DNA of 64,000 nucleotides from Macrococcoides bohemicum (GCF_003259675.1 NZ_PZJG01000001.1:62001-126000), one strand, 5' to 3'. Counted from the first letter of the stretch, positions 52,320-62,574 are shown. Made by a program: numbers and translations. The notes: a model not told the origin generated them from the letters alone.

Positions 52320-53969
52320 ATGAGAAATATTAGAGCAAAGAAAGGTTTAGAGATTGAATGTAAAGGATGGGAGCAGGAAGCTGTTCTTCGTATGTTATAT
52401 AATAATTTAGATCCAGAAGTAGCAGAACATCCAGAGAATTTAGTTGTATACGGTGGTATCGGTAAAGCGGCACGTAACTGGGAAAGTTTTGACGCAATCG
52501 TTGAAAGCTTACGCAACTTAGAAAAGGATGAAACATTACTTGTGCAGTCTGGTAAACCTGTCGCAGTGTTTAAAACACACGATCAGGCACCACGTGTCCT
52601 GTTATCAAACTCAGTATTAGTACCTAAATGGGCAAATTGGGAACATTTCAATGAATTAGATAAGAAAGGTTTAATGATGTACGGTCAGATGACTGCAGGT
52701 AGCTGGATTTACATTGGTTCTCAAGGGATTGTTCAAGGAACTTATGAAACGTTTGGTGAACTTGCAAACCAGCATTTTAATGGTGATTTAAAAGGTACGA
52801 TCACATTAACAGCAGGTCTTGGTGGTATGGGTGGTGCGCAACCTTTATCAGTAACGATGAACGGTGGTGTTGTTATCGGTATCGATGTGGATGAATCACG
52901 TATCGATAAGCGTATCGAAACACGTTATTGTGATGTTAAGACACATGACATAGATGAAGCTATTCGTTTAGCGAATGAAGCGAAAGAGAAAGGGGAAGCG
53001 TTATCTATCGGTTTAGTAGGAAACGCTGTTGATGTATATAAAGCATTACTCGAAAAAGATTTCAAAGTTGATATTGTAACTGACCAAACGTCAGCACATG
53101 ATCCATTAAATGGTTACGTGCCTGTTGAATATTCACTGGAAGAAACAATTGAGTTACGTAAGACAAATCCTGAAGAAGTTGTGCGTTTAGCGAAGAAATC
53201 GATGGCGAAACACGTGGAATACATGCTTGAATACAAAAATCGTGGTGCTGTAACATTCGATTATGGAAACAATATTCGACAAGTTGCTTTTGATGAAGGA
53301 GTTGAAGATGCATTCAGCTTCCCTGGATTCGTTCCTGCTTATATTCGCCCGCTATTCTGTGAAGGTAAAGGACCTTTCCGTTTCGCAGCATTAAGTGGTG
53401 ATCCGAAAGATATTGAACGTGCAGATGAAGAGATGAGAAAGCTATTCCCGGATAATAAGAAATTGATGCGCTGGTTAGATTTAGCTAGTGAGAAGATTGC
53501 GTTCCAGGGATTACCTTCTCGTATCGCTTGGCTCGGATACGGTGAACGCGCTAAAATGGGGTTAGCATTAAATAAACTTGTTGAGACAGGTGAAATTTCT
53601 GCACCAATCGTAATCGGTCGTGACCATTTAGATGCAGGTAGTGTTGCAAGTCCAAACCGTGAAACTGAAAGCATGCAAGATGGTAGTGATGCAGTTGGTG
53701 ACTGGGCAGTATTGAACGCTTTAATTAACACTGCAGCAGGTGGATCATGGATTTCATTCCATCATGGTGGGGGTGTTGGTATGGGTTATTCATTACATGC
53801 AGGAATGGTTGTTGTTGCAGATGGTACGAAGAATGCTGAAGAAAGATTACAACGTGTGTTAACAACTGATCCAGGTATGGGTGTAGTGAGACACGTTGAT
53901 GCAGGATACGAAATTGCGATTGAAGTTGCTAAAGAAAAAGGTATCAACGTACCGATGTTAGAAAAATAA
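52320..53969 (+). CDS. hutU: Urocanate hydratase
   Basis: A 549-residue enzyme that hydrates urocanate to imidazolone-propionate with tightly bound NAD. Seen: [35 protein letters not shown] (about residue 165), and [15 protein letters not shown] with the urocanase family pattern near 480. AGGAGG precedes ATG 52320. It lies 54 bases before hutI and is cotranscribed. Length fits the family. A preceding decayed gene separates it from the LysR gene. Confidence 0.97.
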   Translation: MRNIRAKKGLEIECKGWEQEAVLRMLYNNLDPEVAEHPENLVVYGGIGKAARNWESFDAIVESLRNLEKDETLLVQSGKPVAVFKTHDQAPRVLLSNSVLVPKWANWEHFNELDKKGLMMYGQMTAGSWIYIGSQGIVQGTYETFGELANQHFNGDLKGTITLTAGLGGMGGAQPLSVTMNGGVVIGIDVDESRIDKRIETRYCDVKTHDIDEAIRLANEAKEKGEALSIGLVGNAVDVYKALLEKDFKVDIVTDQTSAHDPLNGYVPVEYSLEETIELRKTNPEEVVRLAKKSMAKHVEYMLEYKNRGAVTFDYGNNIRQVAFDEGVEDAFSFPGFVPAYIRPLFCEGKGPFRFAALSGDPKDIERADEEMRKLFPDNKKLMRWLDLASEKIAFQGLPSRIAWLGYGERAKMGLALNKLVETGEISAPIVIGRDHLDAGSVASPNRETESMQDGSDAVGDWAVLNALINTAAGGSWISFHHGGGVGMGYSLHAGMVVVADGTKNAEERLQRVLTTDPGMGVVRHVDAGYEIAIEVAKEKGINVPMLEK

Positions 53970-54023
53970 AATAGTACAATACAGATATTAAGATATCAAT
54001 ATATATTTGAAAGGATGTAGAAA

Positions 54024-55253
54024 ATGAACGATATTATCATTCAGAATATTAGTGAACTGATCTTACCTAAGAAAACAGAAAAGCCACTTAAAGGTACTGA
54101 ACTTGCAGAACTGAATGTGATTGAAAATGGTACGGTTGTGATAAAGGATGGCAAGATTGTATACGCTGGTGAATTTAGCGAAGACTTTGAGGCTAATGAG
54201 ACGATCGATGGAACGAATAAAACTGTATCTCCTGCACTTGTTGATGCGCATACACATTTAGTACACGGTGGTTCTCGTGAACATGAGATGAGTTTAAAGC
54301 GTCAAGGTGTTTCATATCTTGAAATTTTAGAACAAGGTGGCGGTATTCATTCAACTGTGAAAGCTACGCGTGAAGCATCTGAAGAAGAACTATTCGAGAA
54401 AGCTGAGCATGAATTACTCCGAATGATTCATCACGGTGTATTAAGTGTAGAAAGCAAGAGTGGATATGGCTTATCTTTAGAACATGAGTTAAAGCAACTG
54501 CGTGTATCTAAACGTCTTCAGGAGAAATACGGCATCAATATGAAACATACATATCTTGGGCCGCACGCAGTACCAAAAGATAAAGATAGTGAAACATTTA
54601 TTGATGAATGTATTAAAGATTTACAGGTAGTTAAGGATATTGCAGATTTTGCTGATATTTTCTGTGAGACAGGTGTATTTACAATAGATCAGTCTCGTAA
54701 ATATATGCAGGCAGCAAAAGCAGCTGGTTTACCTGTTAAAATTCATGCAGATGAAATCGACCCATTAGGTGGATTAGAGTTAGCAATAGAAGAAGAAGCA
54801 ATTAGTGCTGATCACCTTGTTGCAGCGAGCGAAAAAGGTAAGCAGATGTTAGCAGACAGTGATACAGTAGCTGTATTATTACCAGGAACAACCTTTTATT
54901 TAAATAAAGAAGAATACGCAGATGCTCGAGGCATGTTAGACAACAATGGAGCAATTGCGATTGCAACGGATTATAATCCGGGAAGTTGCGTAACTAGTAA
55001 TTTACAGATGGTAATGAGTATAGCAGCACTTAAGTTGAACTTATCACCGAAAGAAATCTGGAATGCAGTAACTGTTAATGCAGCGAAAGCAATGGGTGTT
55101 GACGCAGGTACGATAGATGCTGGTGATGCAGCTAATCTAGTCATCTGGCATGCAAAGAATCATGAATATATCCCTTATCATTATGGTGTGAACCATGCAG
55201 AAAAAGTAATCCATAACGGTAAAGTGATTGTGAATAATCACTTTAAATTATAA
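54024..55253 (+). CDS. hutI: Imidazolonepropionase
   Basis: A 409-residue amidohydrolase acting after HutU to give formiminoglutamate. Metal-site [11 protein letters not shown] (His-x-His about residues 75-77), KIHADEID (His about 240) and ATDYNPGS (Asp about 315). GAAAGGATG precedes ATG 54024. The hut set here is G, U, I; hutH is absent from the window and must be elsewhere if the pathway is complete. Confidence 0.96.
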   Translation: MNDIIIQNISELILPKKTEKPLKGTELAELNVIENGTVVIKDGKIVYAGEFSEDFEANETIDGTNKTVSPALVDAHTHLVHGGSREHEMSLKRQGVSYLEILEQGGGIHSTVKATREASEEELFEKAEHELLRMIHHGVLSVESKSGYGLSLEHELKQLRVSKRLQEKYGINMKHTYLGPHAVPKDKDSETFIDECIKDLQVVKDIADFADIFCETGVFTIDQSRKYMQAAKAAGLPVKIHADEIDPLGGLELAIEEEAISADHLVAASEKGKQMLADSDTVAVLLPGTTFYLNKEEYADARGMLDNNGAIAIATDYNPGSCVTSNLQMVMSIAALKLNLSPKEIWNAVTVNAAKAMGVDAGTIDAGDAANLVIWHAKNHEYIPYHYGVNHAEKVIHNGKVIVNNHFKL

Positions 55254-55258
55254 TATCA

Positions 55259-55330
55259 GAGACTGGGACAGAAGTGTTCTGCCGTTTAAGCTGTTAAACA
55301 GAAGCGCGCTAAGACTTATGTCTCACCCTC
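55259..55330 (+). repeat. Dispersed intergenic repeat, third copy
   Basis: AGACTGGGACAGAAGTGTTC, then GCCGTTTAAGCTGTTAAACA, then AAGACTTATGTCTCACCCTC. Nearly the same as 7031-7107, but the final hairpin is partly degenerate. It may end the hut transcript. Confidence 0.8.
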
Positions 55331-55362
55331 TATACAATTTTCGATGAAATATATTATTTGCA

Positions 55363-55391
55363 TTGATTTTTTATACAATCTTCGCTATGAT
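55363..55391 (+). promoter_or_regulatory. rib operon promoter
   Basis: TTGATT (55363-55368), 17 bases, TATGAT (55386-55391), 35 bases before the FMN riboswitch. Confidence 0.65.
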
Positions 55392-55425
55392 GAAATTGTC
55401 TTAATTGACAGACAAGTTAATAACT

Positions 55426-55548
55426 ATTCTTTCGGGGCAGGGTGAAATTCCCAACCGGCGGTGATAGTCCGTGAGCTGAAAATATATATTTGATGCTGAT
55501 TCTGTGAAACTCAGAAACCGACAGTATAGTCTGGATGGGAGAAAGAAT
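55426..55548 (+). ncRNA. FMN riboswitch (RFN element)
   Basis: P1 ATTCTTTC/GAAAGAAT encloses the conserved RFN blocks: GGGGCAGGGTGAAATTCCCA, ACCGGCGGTGATAGTCCG, GAAACTCAGAAACCGACAGT and GTCTGGATGGGAGA. A terminator follows at 55634. Controls the downstream riboflavin genes by transcription termination when FMN binds. Confidence 0.97.
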
Positions 55549-55633
55549 AAGGTGCCATTGTGATGGTTTATTTGTTGATGTATAAATTCTGCAAATACTA
55601 TTATCATGGTCTTATTTATTGAACCTAAAATAC

Positions 55634-55668
55634 AAATGCCCAAATCTTTTGATTCGGGCATTTTTTTA
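55634..55668 (+). terminator. FMN riboswitch terminator
   Basis: AAATGCCC.AATC/GATT.GGGCATTT stem, then T-run, seven bases before ribD. Confidence 0.92.
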
Positions 55669-55674
55669 TAGGAG

Positions 55675-56736
55675 ATGAATAATAACTTGTATTTAGATAA
55701 AGCATTTGAACTTGTTAAATGGACGGATGGTCAGACAGGCAGTAATCCTGCTGTAGGTTGTATTGTAGTGAAAGATAATAGAATTGTAGGTATTGGTGCA
55801 CATCTTACAGAAGGTGAAGCACACGCAGAAGTGAATGCACTGAATATGGCAGGACGCCATGCAATTGGAGCGACGCTTTACTGTACGCTCGAACCCTGCA
55901 GTCACTTTGGTAAGACGCCACCATGCACACAAAAGATTATCGATAGTGGTATAAAGCGTGTGGTATATGCAGTGCAAGATAAATCGCTGCATTCAGATAT
56001 TGATGCTATGAAAGCGCACGGAATCGTTGTAGACCAACTGTATATCAGTGAAATCGATGACTATTATCAGCCGTTCTTTAAAGCAAAGCTACGTAAGATA
56101 CCTTATACGATACTGAAAATGGGTGTGACACTCGACGGTAAGACAGCAGATGATGATGACGTTAGTAAGTGGATTACTAATGAAGCATCAAGAAATCATG
56201 CACATTGTGTGCGTTATACCAGTGATGCCATACTTGTAGGCTACAATACATATAAACATGACCAGCCAACACTTGATAGTAGAAATTATAGAGATAAACG
56301 GATCAGGAAAGTCGTTATTTCTAATGGATTATTCGAAATAAATGACAAAGATAATAACGATTATGACAAATCACGTTTAATCGTTGTGACGACAACTGAT
56401 CAGTCGATTGATGGTGTTACCGTAATCGTACTCACTGATCTACATCCTGAAACCATTTTAGAAGCCTTATATTTACATAAAATTAACCGCATAATTATAG
56501 AAGGCGGTATGCAGACGATGCGTGCGTTTGTATCTGCCAGAACTTTTGATGAAATACACCAGTATATTGCCCCGAAAATTTTAGGTGGATCCTCAAAGCA
56601 TCAGTTTTTAATAACTGATCAACCTTCACAAATGTCAGAAATTACTGACCTTTCTCTTGTCTCTGTTAAGACTTTCGACCAGGATGTATTACTGATTTAC
56701 AGAAAGGATGATGTTGATGTTTACAGGCATCATTGA
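55675..56736 (+). CDS. ribD: Riboflavin-specific deaminase/reductase
   Basis: A 353-residue bifunctional enzyme. N-terminal deaminase: GEAHAEVNAL and EPCSHFGKTPPC zinc site (about residues 47-90). C-terminal reductase: LKMGVTLDGKTADDD, AILVGYNTYKHDQPTLD, RIIIEGGMQTMRAF. It converts the GTP-derived pyrimidine to the ribitylamino form. The start is uncertain: ATG 55675 abuts GGAG with no spacer, while TTG 55687 (four codons on) is about 12 bases from it. First gene of ribDE-BA-H. Confidence 0.95.
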   Translation: MNNNLYLDKAFELVKWTDGQTGSNPAVGCIVVKDNRIVGIGAHLTEGEAHAEVNALNMAGRHAIGATLYCTLEPCSHFGKTPPCTQKIIDSGIKRVVYAVQDKSLHSDIDAMKAHGIVVDQLYISEIDDYYQPFFKAKLRKIPYTILKMGVTLDGKTADDDDVSKWITNEASRNHAHCVRYTSDAILVGYNTYKHDQPTLDSRNYRDKRIRKVVISNGLFEINDKDNNDYDKSRLIVVTTTDQSIDGVTVIVLTDLHPETILEALYLHKINRIIIEGGMQTMRAFVSARTFDEIHQYIAPKILGGSSKHQFLITDQPSQMSEITDLSLVSVKTFDQDVLLIYRKDDVDVYRHH

Positions 56737-57340
56737 AGAAGTTGGTGTCATAGCTCAACTGAAAAAGCAGGGAGATACTACCTTTATGACGATAGATTGT
56801 AATCGTATTATAGAAGACATGCACATTGGTGATTCTATCAGTGTGAACGGTGTATGTCTTACAGTCACTGCCTTTAATCATTCGAGCTTCAATGTGGATA
56901 TATTAGAAGATACGAGTGCTATTACGTTGTTTCGAAATATGAAGCAAGGTACGAAAGTAAATTTAGAACGTGCATTATTACCGACGACAAGGCTTGGCGG
57001 TCACTTTGTAACTGGCCATGTCGATACGAGTCTCATTGTAGAAAGCGTTAATCACAGGGAAAAGACAATGCAGTTAAAGCTCAGACTTCCAAATGAATTT
57101 CGCAAATTTGTTATTCCGAAAGGCTCGATTGCTGTTAACGGTATATCTTTAACGATTTTTAAATTAGATCATAGCGTTGGGCTGAATATCATACCTGAAA
57201 CGGTAAGAAGCACGATGCTTTCAGAACTTAAACCAGGTGATAAAGTACATATTGAATTCGATATGTTAGGAAAATATATATTGAACAGTAAACAAGAAGA
57301 AAGTGGTCTTTCTTTATCGAAATTGGAGATGATGTTGTAA
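56717..57340 (+). CDS. ribE: Riboflavin synthase alpha chain
   Basis: A 207-residue enzyme of two similar lumazine-binding barrels: MFTGIIEEVGVIAQLK with SVNGVCLTVT, then TTRLGGHFVTGHVDT and AVNGISLTIFKLD. It dismutates two 6,7-dimethyl-8-ribityllumazine molecules to riboflavin. I choose ATG 56717 (family-conserved MFTGI; AAAGG upstream). The start lies inside the ribD end, and its stop overlaps ribBA by one base (TAATG). Confidence 0.96.
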   Translation: MFTGIIEEVGVIAQLKKQGDTTFMTIDCNRIIEDMHIGDSISVNGVCLTVTAFNHSSFNVDILEDTSAITLFRNMKQGTKVNLERALLPTTRLGGHFVTGHVDTSLIVESVNHREKTMQLKLRLPNEFRKFVIPKGSIAVNGISLTIFKLDHSVGLNIIPETVRSTMLSELKPGDKVHIEFDMLGKYILNSKQEESGLSLSKLEMML

Positions 57341-58530
57341 TGTTTGATACTATTAAAAGTGCATTAGAAGATTTAAAGGCAGGTAAGCCAATTATCGTGG
57401 TTGACAATGAAGATCGTGAAAATGAAGGCGACCTTGTAGCGATAACAGACTTTATGACTGAAGATACGATAAACTTTATGATTACACATGCACGTGGATT
57501 GGTTTGCGCGCCTATATCTACAGCGTTAAATGAACGCTTGAATTTGCAGCCGATGACGCATAATAATCAGGATCCAAATAAAACCGCATTTACCATCAGT
57601 ATCGACCATGCTTCAACAACTACAGGAATCAGTGCATTTGAAAGATATTGTACGGTGAAAGCATTGACGGACACAAACGTTACATTGAGTGACTTCAATC
57701 AACCGGGACATGTATTCCCGTTAATTGCTAAACCAAACGGGGTGCTTGAACGTGTTGGGCATACAGAAGCATGTGTAGATTTAGCGAAACTATGCGGTGC
57801 AAGTGAGACAGGTGTTATCTGTGAAATAATTAAAGATGACGGAACGATGGCACGCAGAGACGATTTAGCGAAATATAAAGTAGAACATCGATTAAAGATG
57901 ATTACTATTGCCGATCTGGTTGAGTATATAAAAAGCGAAAAGCCTCTCGTAACACGCGAAGCTAAAGTGAATATGCCAACTGAATTTGGTGAATTTACGA
58001 TGTATGGGTTTAGTGAACTTTATAGCGATAAAGAACATGTTGTGTATGTTAAAGACTATAAAGGTATTCCGGATATTCGAATACATTCAGAATGTCTGAC
58101 AGGAGATGTATTTCATAGTAAACGATGTGACTGTGGGATACAACTAGAAAAAGGCATGCAGCATATTGAAGAAAAAGGCGGTATTTTAATCTATTTACGA
58201 CAAGAAGGCCGCGGCATCGGACTGATCAATAAATTAAAAGCATACGAAAAGATTGAACAAGGACTTGATACAGTTGAAGCAAACCATGCATTAGGATTTG
58301 ATAGTGATATGCGGGATTATGCTGTCGCTGCTTCAATATTAAAGGATTTAGGTGTAAGTAAAGTCAACCTGATGTCAAATAATCCAAGAAAGATTAACGG
58401 ATTAAAGCAATACGGCATAGAAGTTGAAACAAGAATTCCACATCAATTTCAAAGCAATGCAATAAATAAACATTATCTTGAAACGAAAAAAGAAAAATTA
58501 GGACATTTACTGGAGGAGAAATTAATATGA
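57340..58530 (+). CDS. ribBA: 3,4-DHBP synthase / GTP cyclohydrolase II
   Basis: A 396-residue fusion. N-terminal DHBP synthase: [15 protein letters not shown] and [11 protein letters not shown] and [11 protein letters not shown]-terminal GTP cyclohydrolase [20 protein letters not shown] zinc site and [19 protein letters not shown]. It provides both entry precursors for lumazine. ATG 57340 overlaps the ribE stop; its end overlaps ribH by four bases. Normal length. Confidence 0.97.
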   Translation: MFDTIKSALEDLKAGKPIIVVDNEDRENEGDLVAITDFMTEDTINFMITHARGLVCAPISTALNERLNLQPMTHNNQDPNKTAFTISIDHASTTTGISAFERYCTVKALTDTNVTLSDFNQPGHVFPLIAKPNGVLERVGHTEACVDLAKLCGASETGVICEIIKDDGTMARRDDLAKYKVEHRLKMITIADLVEYIKSEKPLVTREAKVNMPTEFGEFTMYGFSELYSDKEHVVYVKDYKGIPDIRIHSECLTGDVFHSKRCDCGIQLEKGMQHIEEKGGILIYLRQEGRGIGLINKLKAYEKIEQGLDTVEANHALGFDSDMRDYAVAASILKDLGVSKVNLMSNNPRKINGLKQYGIEVETRIPHQFQSNAINKHYLETKKEKLGHLLEEKLI

Positions 58531-58991
58531 ACTATAGTGCACAATTAACAGGACAAGGATTAAAGATTGCAGTTGTTACATCAAGATTTAATCATTTTAT
58601 AACAGACCGTTTAACAGAAGGTGCAGTTGATACGTTAGAAAGACATGGCGTAGAAAGTGAGAGCATTGATACTTTCTTAGTACCAGGCGCGTTTGAATTA
58701 CCATTTATCGCAAGTAAACTCGCACAAAAGAAAAAGTATGATGCTATTATTACTTTAGGTTGTGTGATAAGAGGTGCGACAACACACTATGATTACGTAT
58801 GTAATGAAGCAGCAAAAGGTATTGCTAAAGCAGGAGAATATGGTACCCCAGTAATTTTTGGTGTAGTTACAACAGAAACAATCGAACAGGCCATTGAAAG
58901 AGCTGGTACTAAAGCAGGAAATAAAGGTGGAGAAGCGGCAATCGGTGCTATAGAGATGGCAAATCTTAATAAGATGGTTGAATCTATCTAG
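58527..58991 (+). CDS. ribH: 6,7-dimethyl-8-ribityllumazine synthase
   Basis: A 154-residue lumazine synthase: [36 protein letters not shown] with the catalytic His (about residue 88), and [13 protein letters not shown]. It forms icosahedral or pentameric shells in related species. GGAGGAG lies in the ribBA end; ATG 58527 overlaps its stop by four bases. A hairpin directly after the stop ends the operon. Confidence 0.97.
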   Translation: MNYSAQLTGQGLKIAVVTSRFNHFITDRLTEGAVDTLERHGVESESIDTFLVPGAFELPFIASKLAQKKKYDAIITLGCVIRGATTHYDYVCNEAAKGIAKAGEYGTPVIFGVVTTETIEQAIERAGTKAGNKGGEAAIGAIEMANLNKMVESI

Positions 58992-58993
58992 TG

Positions 58994-59019
58994 CGAAATT
59001 GGTGAAACCCCAATTTCAA
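58994..59019 (+). terminator. rib operon hairpin
   Basis: GAAATTGG/CCAATTTC directly after the ribH stop; followed by A-rich sequence, so termination may be shared with the next hairpin. Confidence 0.6.
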
Positions 59020-59035
59020 AATAACAAAAACAAAA

Positions 59036-59067
59036 AAGACCGTGAACACAATTTGTTCACGGTCTTC
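59036..59067. terminator. Bidirectional terminator
   Basis: AAGACCGTGAACA/TGTTCACGGTCTT between convergent ribH and proline dehydrogenase; A-run before it provides the T-run for the minus strand. Confidence 0.9.
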
Positions 59068-59073
59068 AAACTA

Positions 59074-60063
59074 TTATTTCTTTAATAATTTTCTTAAAAC
59101 TACAAGTCCAGCTAAAGCTGATCCAGCAACAATCGCACCACGCTCTACTTGAGGTGTAACGATTGATTTATAAACTAATTGTAAGTTTTGTGGGCGTTCA
59201 GCTAAACGTCTCATAAAGTAACCGTACCAGTCTTCACCATAAGGAACATAAGTACAGAAGTTGTAACCAGAGTTTGCGATTTCAACTTGTAACTCAGAAC
59301 GGAATCCATATAACATCTGGAATTCGATTAAGTCATTGTTTAAGTTATGTTGCGCGATAAACTTCTTCACGTGATCGATAATGTTATGATCGTGTGTTGC
59401 AATTGAAGTCATTGCTTTAGCGTTTAATAAACGTTGTTCGATAATTTTGATGTAGTTTGCATCGATATCTTCTTTAGATTGGTAAGCAACAGATGCATCT
59501 TCTTTATAAGCACCTTTTACTAAACGTAAACGTACATCTTTATATTTCTCGATTTCTTCAGTAGCACGGAATAAGTAAGCTTGAATTACTGTACCAACAT
59601 TTTTAAATTCACCTTTTAAACGATCTAACATTTCAAAAGTTTGAACTGTATGATTGTAGTCTTCAGTATCCATATTGATATGCATGTTGCCACACTCATG
59701 GGCTTTTAAAAGAATTTCGCGTAAATTTTCGTAACAGAATTCTGGATCAACGTCTAATCCAATTTGTGTCAGCTTGATAGACATATGTGCATCTACACCA
59801 GCATCAAATAATGCCTGAATCATCGTTAAAATGTTGTTTTTTGCTGCAGTGGCTTCTTCTTTAGAGAAAACAAATTCACCTAAATTATCAACAGTTGCAG
59901 AAATGTTTTGAGCATTTAATGCACGAATTGATTCGATTGTTGTTTCAACATCAGTTCCAGCAACAACTTTGTTAGCACCTAATGCTAAACCATACTTTTT
60001 TGCAGCTTCATTTAAAGTTGCGTTCTCACTTAAAGCAATAAAAAAATCTCTTGATAATCCCAT
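59074..60063 (-). CDS. putA: Proline dehydrogenase
   Basis: A 329-residue monofunctional PRODH (TIM barrel, FAD). Seen: HMSIKLTQIGLDVD, HINMDTEDY, RLVKGAYKE and the substrate-binding YVPYGEDWYGYFMRRLAERP. It oxidises proline to P5C, passing electrons to quinone at the membrane. A C-terminal hydrophobic stretch (GAIVAGSALAGLVVL, then RKLLKK) could act as membrane contact. GGAGG precedes ATG 60063. A cre-like site stands upstream. Confidence 0.94.
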   Translation of the reverse strand: MGLSRDFFIALSENATLNEAAKKYGLALGANKVVAGTDVETTIESIRALNAQNISATVDNLGEFVFSKEEATAAKNNILTMIQALFDAGVDAHMSIKLTQIGLDVDPEFCYENLREILLKAHECGNMHINMDTEDYNHTVQTFEMLDRLKGEFKNVGTVIQAYLFRATEEIEKYKDVRLRLVKGAYKEDASVAYQSKEDIDANYIKIIEQRLLNAKAMTSIATHDHNIIDHVKKFIAQHNLNNDLIEFQMLYGFRSELQVEIANSGYNFCTYVPYGEDWYGYFMRRLAERPQNLQLVYKSIVTPQVERGAIVAGSALAGLVVLRKLLKK

Positions 60064-60125
60064 CTATTGTTCCTCCTTAATTATAGTAATCATCTGATTA
60101 CAATCCCCTAATAGAATAATCATAA

Positions 60126-60139
60126 TGAAAACGCTTTTA
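60126..60139. promoter_or_regulatory. cre-like site upstream of putA
   Basis: TGAAAACGCTTTTA differs from TGWAANCGNTNWCA at one position and lies about 60 bases before the start codon. Glucose repression of proline use is inferred. Confidence 0.55.
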
Positions 60140-60232
60140 AAGGTCAAAGGAAAATTTAAATATTTATAAAAATTAAAGTATCATTTAACACAAAATTCAC
60201 AAAAAATTCACTTTTTAATCAAAGAAAAAAGC

Positions 60233-60364
60233 TTAGTCAATTAACTGAGCTTTCTTCATATCTGCTACTAATTTTTTTTCGATAGGTTCGTTACTAATTT
60301 CTATAAAATGGGGTAAAGCTAAAAAGATTGATAATACGATAATTAATTTTTTTATAAATTTCAT
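60233..60364 (-). CDS. 43-residue exported peptide
   Basis: GAAGGAGGTG is seven bases before ATG 60364. The product starts MKFIKKLIIVLSIFLALPHF, a clear signal-peptide or membrane helix, and continues as a polar 23-residue tail ending KKAQLID. A T-run on the minus strand follows the stop, and a weak stem overlaps the last codons. It is in a 460-base gap between putA and nadR, and no larger frame is compatible. It could be a secreted signalling peptide precursor or a small membrane peptide; no family is recognised. Confidence 0.72.
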   Translation of the reverse strand: MKFIKKLIIVLSIFLALPHFIEISNEPIEKKLVADMKKAQLID

Positions 60365-60526
60365 AACGCACCTCCTTCGTATTTAAATTCAGTTTAAACT
60401 TTGAATATGAAGAACCAGTGAATTATATGTAAATTGTTTATATAGAAATTGTAAACAATAATTAAGATAGATAATTATCGTATAATTGATATAATGATAT
60501 TAATTTACATAAAAGGGGTAAGGCAG

Positions 60527-61621
60527 ATGAGAGATTTAGGAATTTATTTCGGGACGTTCGCACCGTGTCATGTCGGACATCTGGAACAGATTATTAGGGC
60601 GAAACGTGAAAATGCGCATGCGTTAGTAATTGTTTCTGGGTATGAAGGTGATCGTGGTGATTTAGCAGGTATGAGTTTAACAAACCGTGTCAAAGCGATG
60701 CGTGAATTATTAAAGGATGACACGAATGTTACTGTGTTAACATTGGATGAAACTAATATTCCGCGTTATCCTGACGGTTGGGGACCATGGCTTGCTTTAC
60801 TTCAGGAAAAGATTGAAACTGCAGCAACAGAAAATAACTATGCGATGCAATCCGTAACGTTTTATGTTGGCGAAGAAGAGTATATTCAGCCACTTGATGA
60901 ATATTTTAAAGGTGTGTTCAAATCTAGCGACGTTCAGATTACGAAAGTGGATCGTCGTATCACTGGTATAAGTGGAACTTCTATTCGCGAGAATCCAATA
61001 TTAAACTGGGATTTTGTAACGCGCCCGTTCAGACGTTTCTTTGTACAGAATATATTGATTATCGGAACGGCAAGTACTGGAAAAACAACACTCGTACGAG
61101 ATTTAGCACGCCGTTATTCAACATCGTATTCATTAGAATATTCGAGAGAATATCAGACAATACGTCAAGTACGTGATGATGAACTCGACATTAAAGACTT
61201 ACATGCAATTGGAATTGGTCAGTTTGAACTGAATCGTAAACATATTCATTCGCCAGGTACACGTAAAGTATTCTTTGCAGATACTGACGTGATGACAACT
61301 AAACTTTATACAAAATTATATGCACCACCAGAAGATTACGAGAAAATTGCACCGGTCTTTGATTATTATATTTCTTTACAGACGTGGGCATTAATCATCG
61401 TATTACCTCCTACGACGCAATATGTCGATGATGGCTTCCGCGATATGAGTATGGCAGATCAGAAAGCACGTCTTGATATGCACCAGATGTTCCTGGATGA
61501 AATCAAATATCAAGGACTGGAAGATAAGATGGTTGTACTTAAAGGGAATAGTTTCCAGGAAAAATATGAAGAAGCACATCGTCTGGTAGATGAAATTTTA
61601 GCAGATGGCAAAGATAACTAA
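60527..61621 (+). CDS. nadR: Bifunctional NMN adenylyltransferase / ribosylnicotinamide kinase
   Basis: A 364-residue NadR without the N-terminal repressor HTH. N-terminal nucleotidyltransferase: GIYFGTFAPCHVGHLEQI (HxGH) and ISGTSIRENP. C-terminal kinase P-loop IIGTASTGKTTLVRDLA (about residue 185). It phosphorylates nicotinamide riboside and makes NAD. I start at ATG 60527 (MRDLGIYFG; GGGGTAAGG upstream). pnuC follows 11 bases later, so uptake and phosphorylation are coupled. Confidence 0.95.
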   Translation: MRDLGIYFGTFAPCHVGHLEQIIRAKRENAHALVIVSGYEGDRGDLAGMSLTNRVKAMRELLKDDTNVTVLTLDETNIPRYPDGWGPWLALLQEKIETAATENNYAMQSVTFYVGEEEYIQPLDEYFKGVFKSSDVQITKVDRRITGISGTSIRENPILNWDFVTRPFRRFFVQNILIIGTASTGKTTLVRDLARRYSTSYSLEYSREYQTIRQVRDDELDIKDLHAIGIGQFELNRKHIHSPGTRKVFFADTDVMTTKLYTKLYAPPEDYEKIAPVFDYYISLQTWALIIVLPPTTQYVDDGFRDMSMADQKARLDMHQMFLDEIKYQGLEDKMVVLKGNSFQEKYEEAHRLVDEILADGKDN

Positions 61622-61632
61622 GGAGATGAGAT

Positions 61633-62358
61633 ATGTTTTTAATAAAAGATTTTAGAGGATTTACGAAATATGAAAAAGTATTCTTTGGATTATTTTTATT
61701 AGCGCAAGTTGCTATTCTTGTATATTTCTTTATCAAAACGAAGGAAATTGACTGGATTAACGTTATTGCAAGTATTTCTGGTATCCTGTGTGTGATTATG
61801 AGCGCAAAAGGTCGTTTAAGTACGTTCCTCTATGGTTTAATTCAGGTGATTACATATGGCTGGATCAGTTATCAGGCAAATTTAATGGGTGAAGTATACT
61901 TACAAGTTGTATTTGGTGTATTCCAGTTTATCGGTTTATATGCATGGATTCGCAATATGCACACGTTAAGCACGCCAAAAGTTGAAGTTCAGGAAGTTGA
62001 TACGAAAGGTTTAACAGCCATACAATGGGCGATTACTTTATTGCTTGGCGGAGCTTTTTATTTCGCATTTGCAAAATATCTTGAAAGTATTAAATCAGGG
62101 CAACCATTTCTTGATGCATTAAATGTCAGTTTAAATTTAACAGGTCAAGTATTGATGTCACTTCGATTTAAAGAGCAATGGTTCTTCTGGATTGTTGTTA
62201 ATATCGTATCTATCACGCTATGGGTTAGAAAAATGATGCATACTGGTGCTATTGATGCGACAGGTGTTACAATGGTAGTGATGTGGATTGGATTCTTAAT
62301 CAACAGTGTCTATGGATACTACTACTGGAAGAAACTTCAGATTGAAACACAACAATAA
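61633..62358 (+). CDS. pnuC: Nicotinamide riboside transporter PnuC
   Basis: A 241-residue protein with about seven membrane helices, and the PnuC features TFLYGLIQVITYGWISYQAN and WFFWIVVNIVSITLWV (W-x-x-x-N motif). It imports nicotinamide riboside by facilitated diffusion, trapped by NadR kinase. AAGGAGATGAG precedes ATG 61633. Second gene of the nadR-pnuC operon with a terminator after it. Confidence 0.95.
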   Translation: MFLIKDFRGFTKYEKVFFGLFLLAQVAILVYFFIKTKEIDWINVIASISGILCVIMSAKGRLSTFLYGLIQVITYGWISYQANLMGEVYLQVVFGVFQFIGLYAWIRNMHTLSTPKVEVQEVDTKGLTAIQWAITLLLGGAFYFAFAKYLESIKSGQPFLDALNVSLNLTGQVLMSLRFKEQWFFWIVVNIVSITLWVRKMMHTGAIDATGVTMVVMWIGFLINSVYGYYYWKKLQIETQQ

Positions 62359-62364
62359 TTTTTT

Positions 62365-62396
62365 AATCTCTCTTATATTTATAAGAGAGATTTCTT
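62365..62396 (+). terminator. nadR-pnuC terminator
   Basis: AATCTCTCTTAT/ATAAGAGAGATT then TCTTTA. Confidence 0.88.
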
Positions 62397-62436
62397 TATG
62401 TATGATTTATAATTGAGAAAAAAGAGGGAGAAACAG

Positions 62437-62571
62437 ATGAAATTACAAAGTGTGATGCTTTATGCTAAAGATCAGGCGCAGGCGGTTAAGTTCTGGACCG
62501 AAGTGATGCAGTTTGAAATCAACTTCTCAGATTTTGAAGGTAACTATTTTGCATTAACACAAAAGCATTAA
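62437..62571 (+). pseudogene. Truncated VOC/glyoxalase-family gene
   Basis: With GAGGGAG before ATG 62437 the frame gives MKLQSVMLYAKDQAQAVKFW, then TEVMQFEINFSDFEGN, and stops after 44 residues. This is the first beta-alpha-beta module of a VOC-fold protein (usually 120-140 residues). The rest is missing; a terminator follows at once. The start and ribosome site are intact, so a short peptide may still be made. Confidence 0.75.
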
Positions 62572-62574
62572 ATG

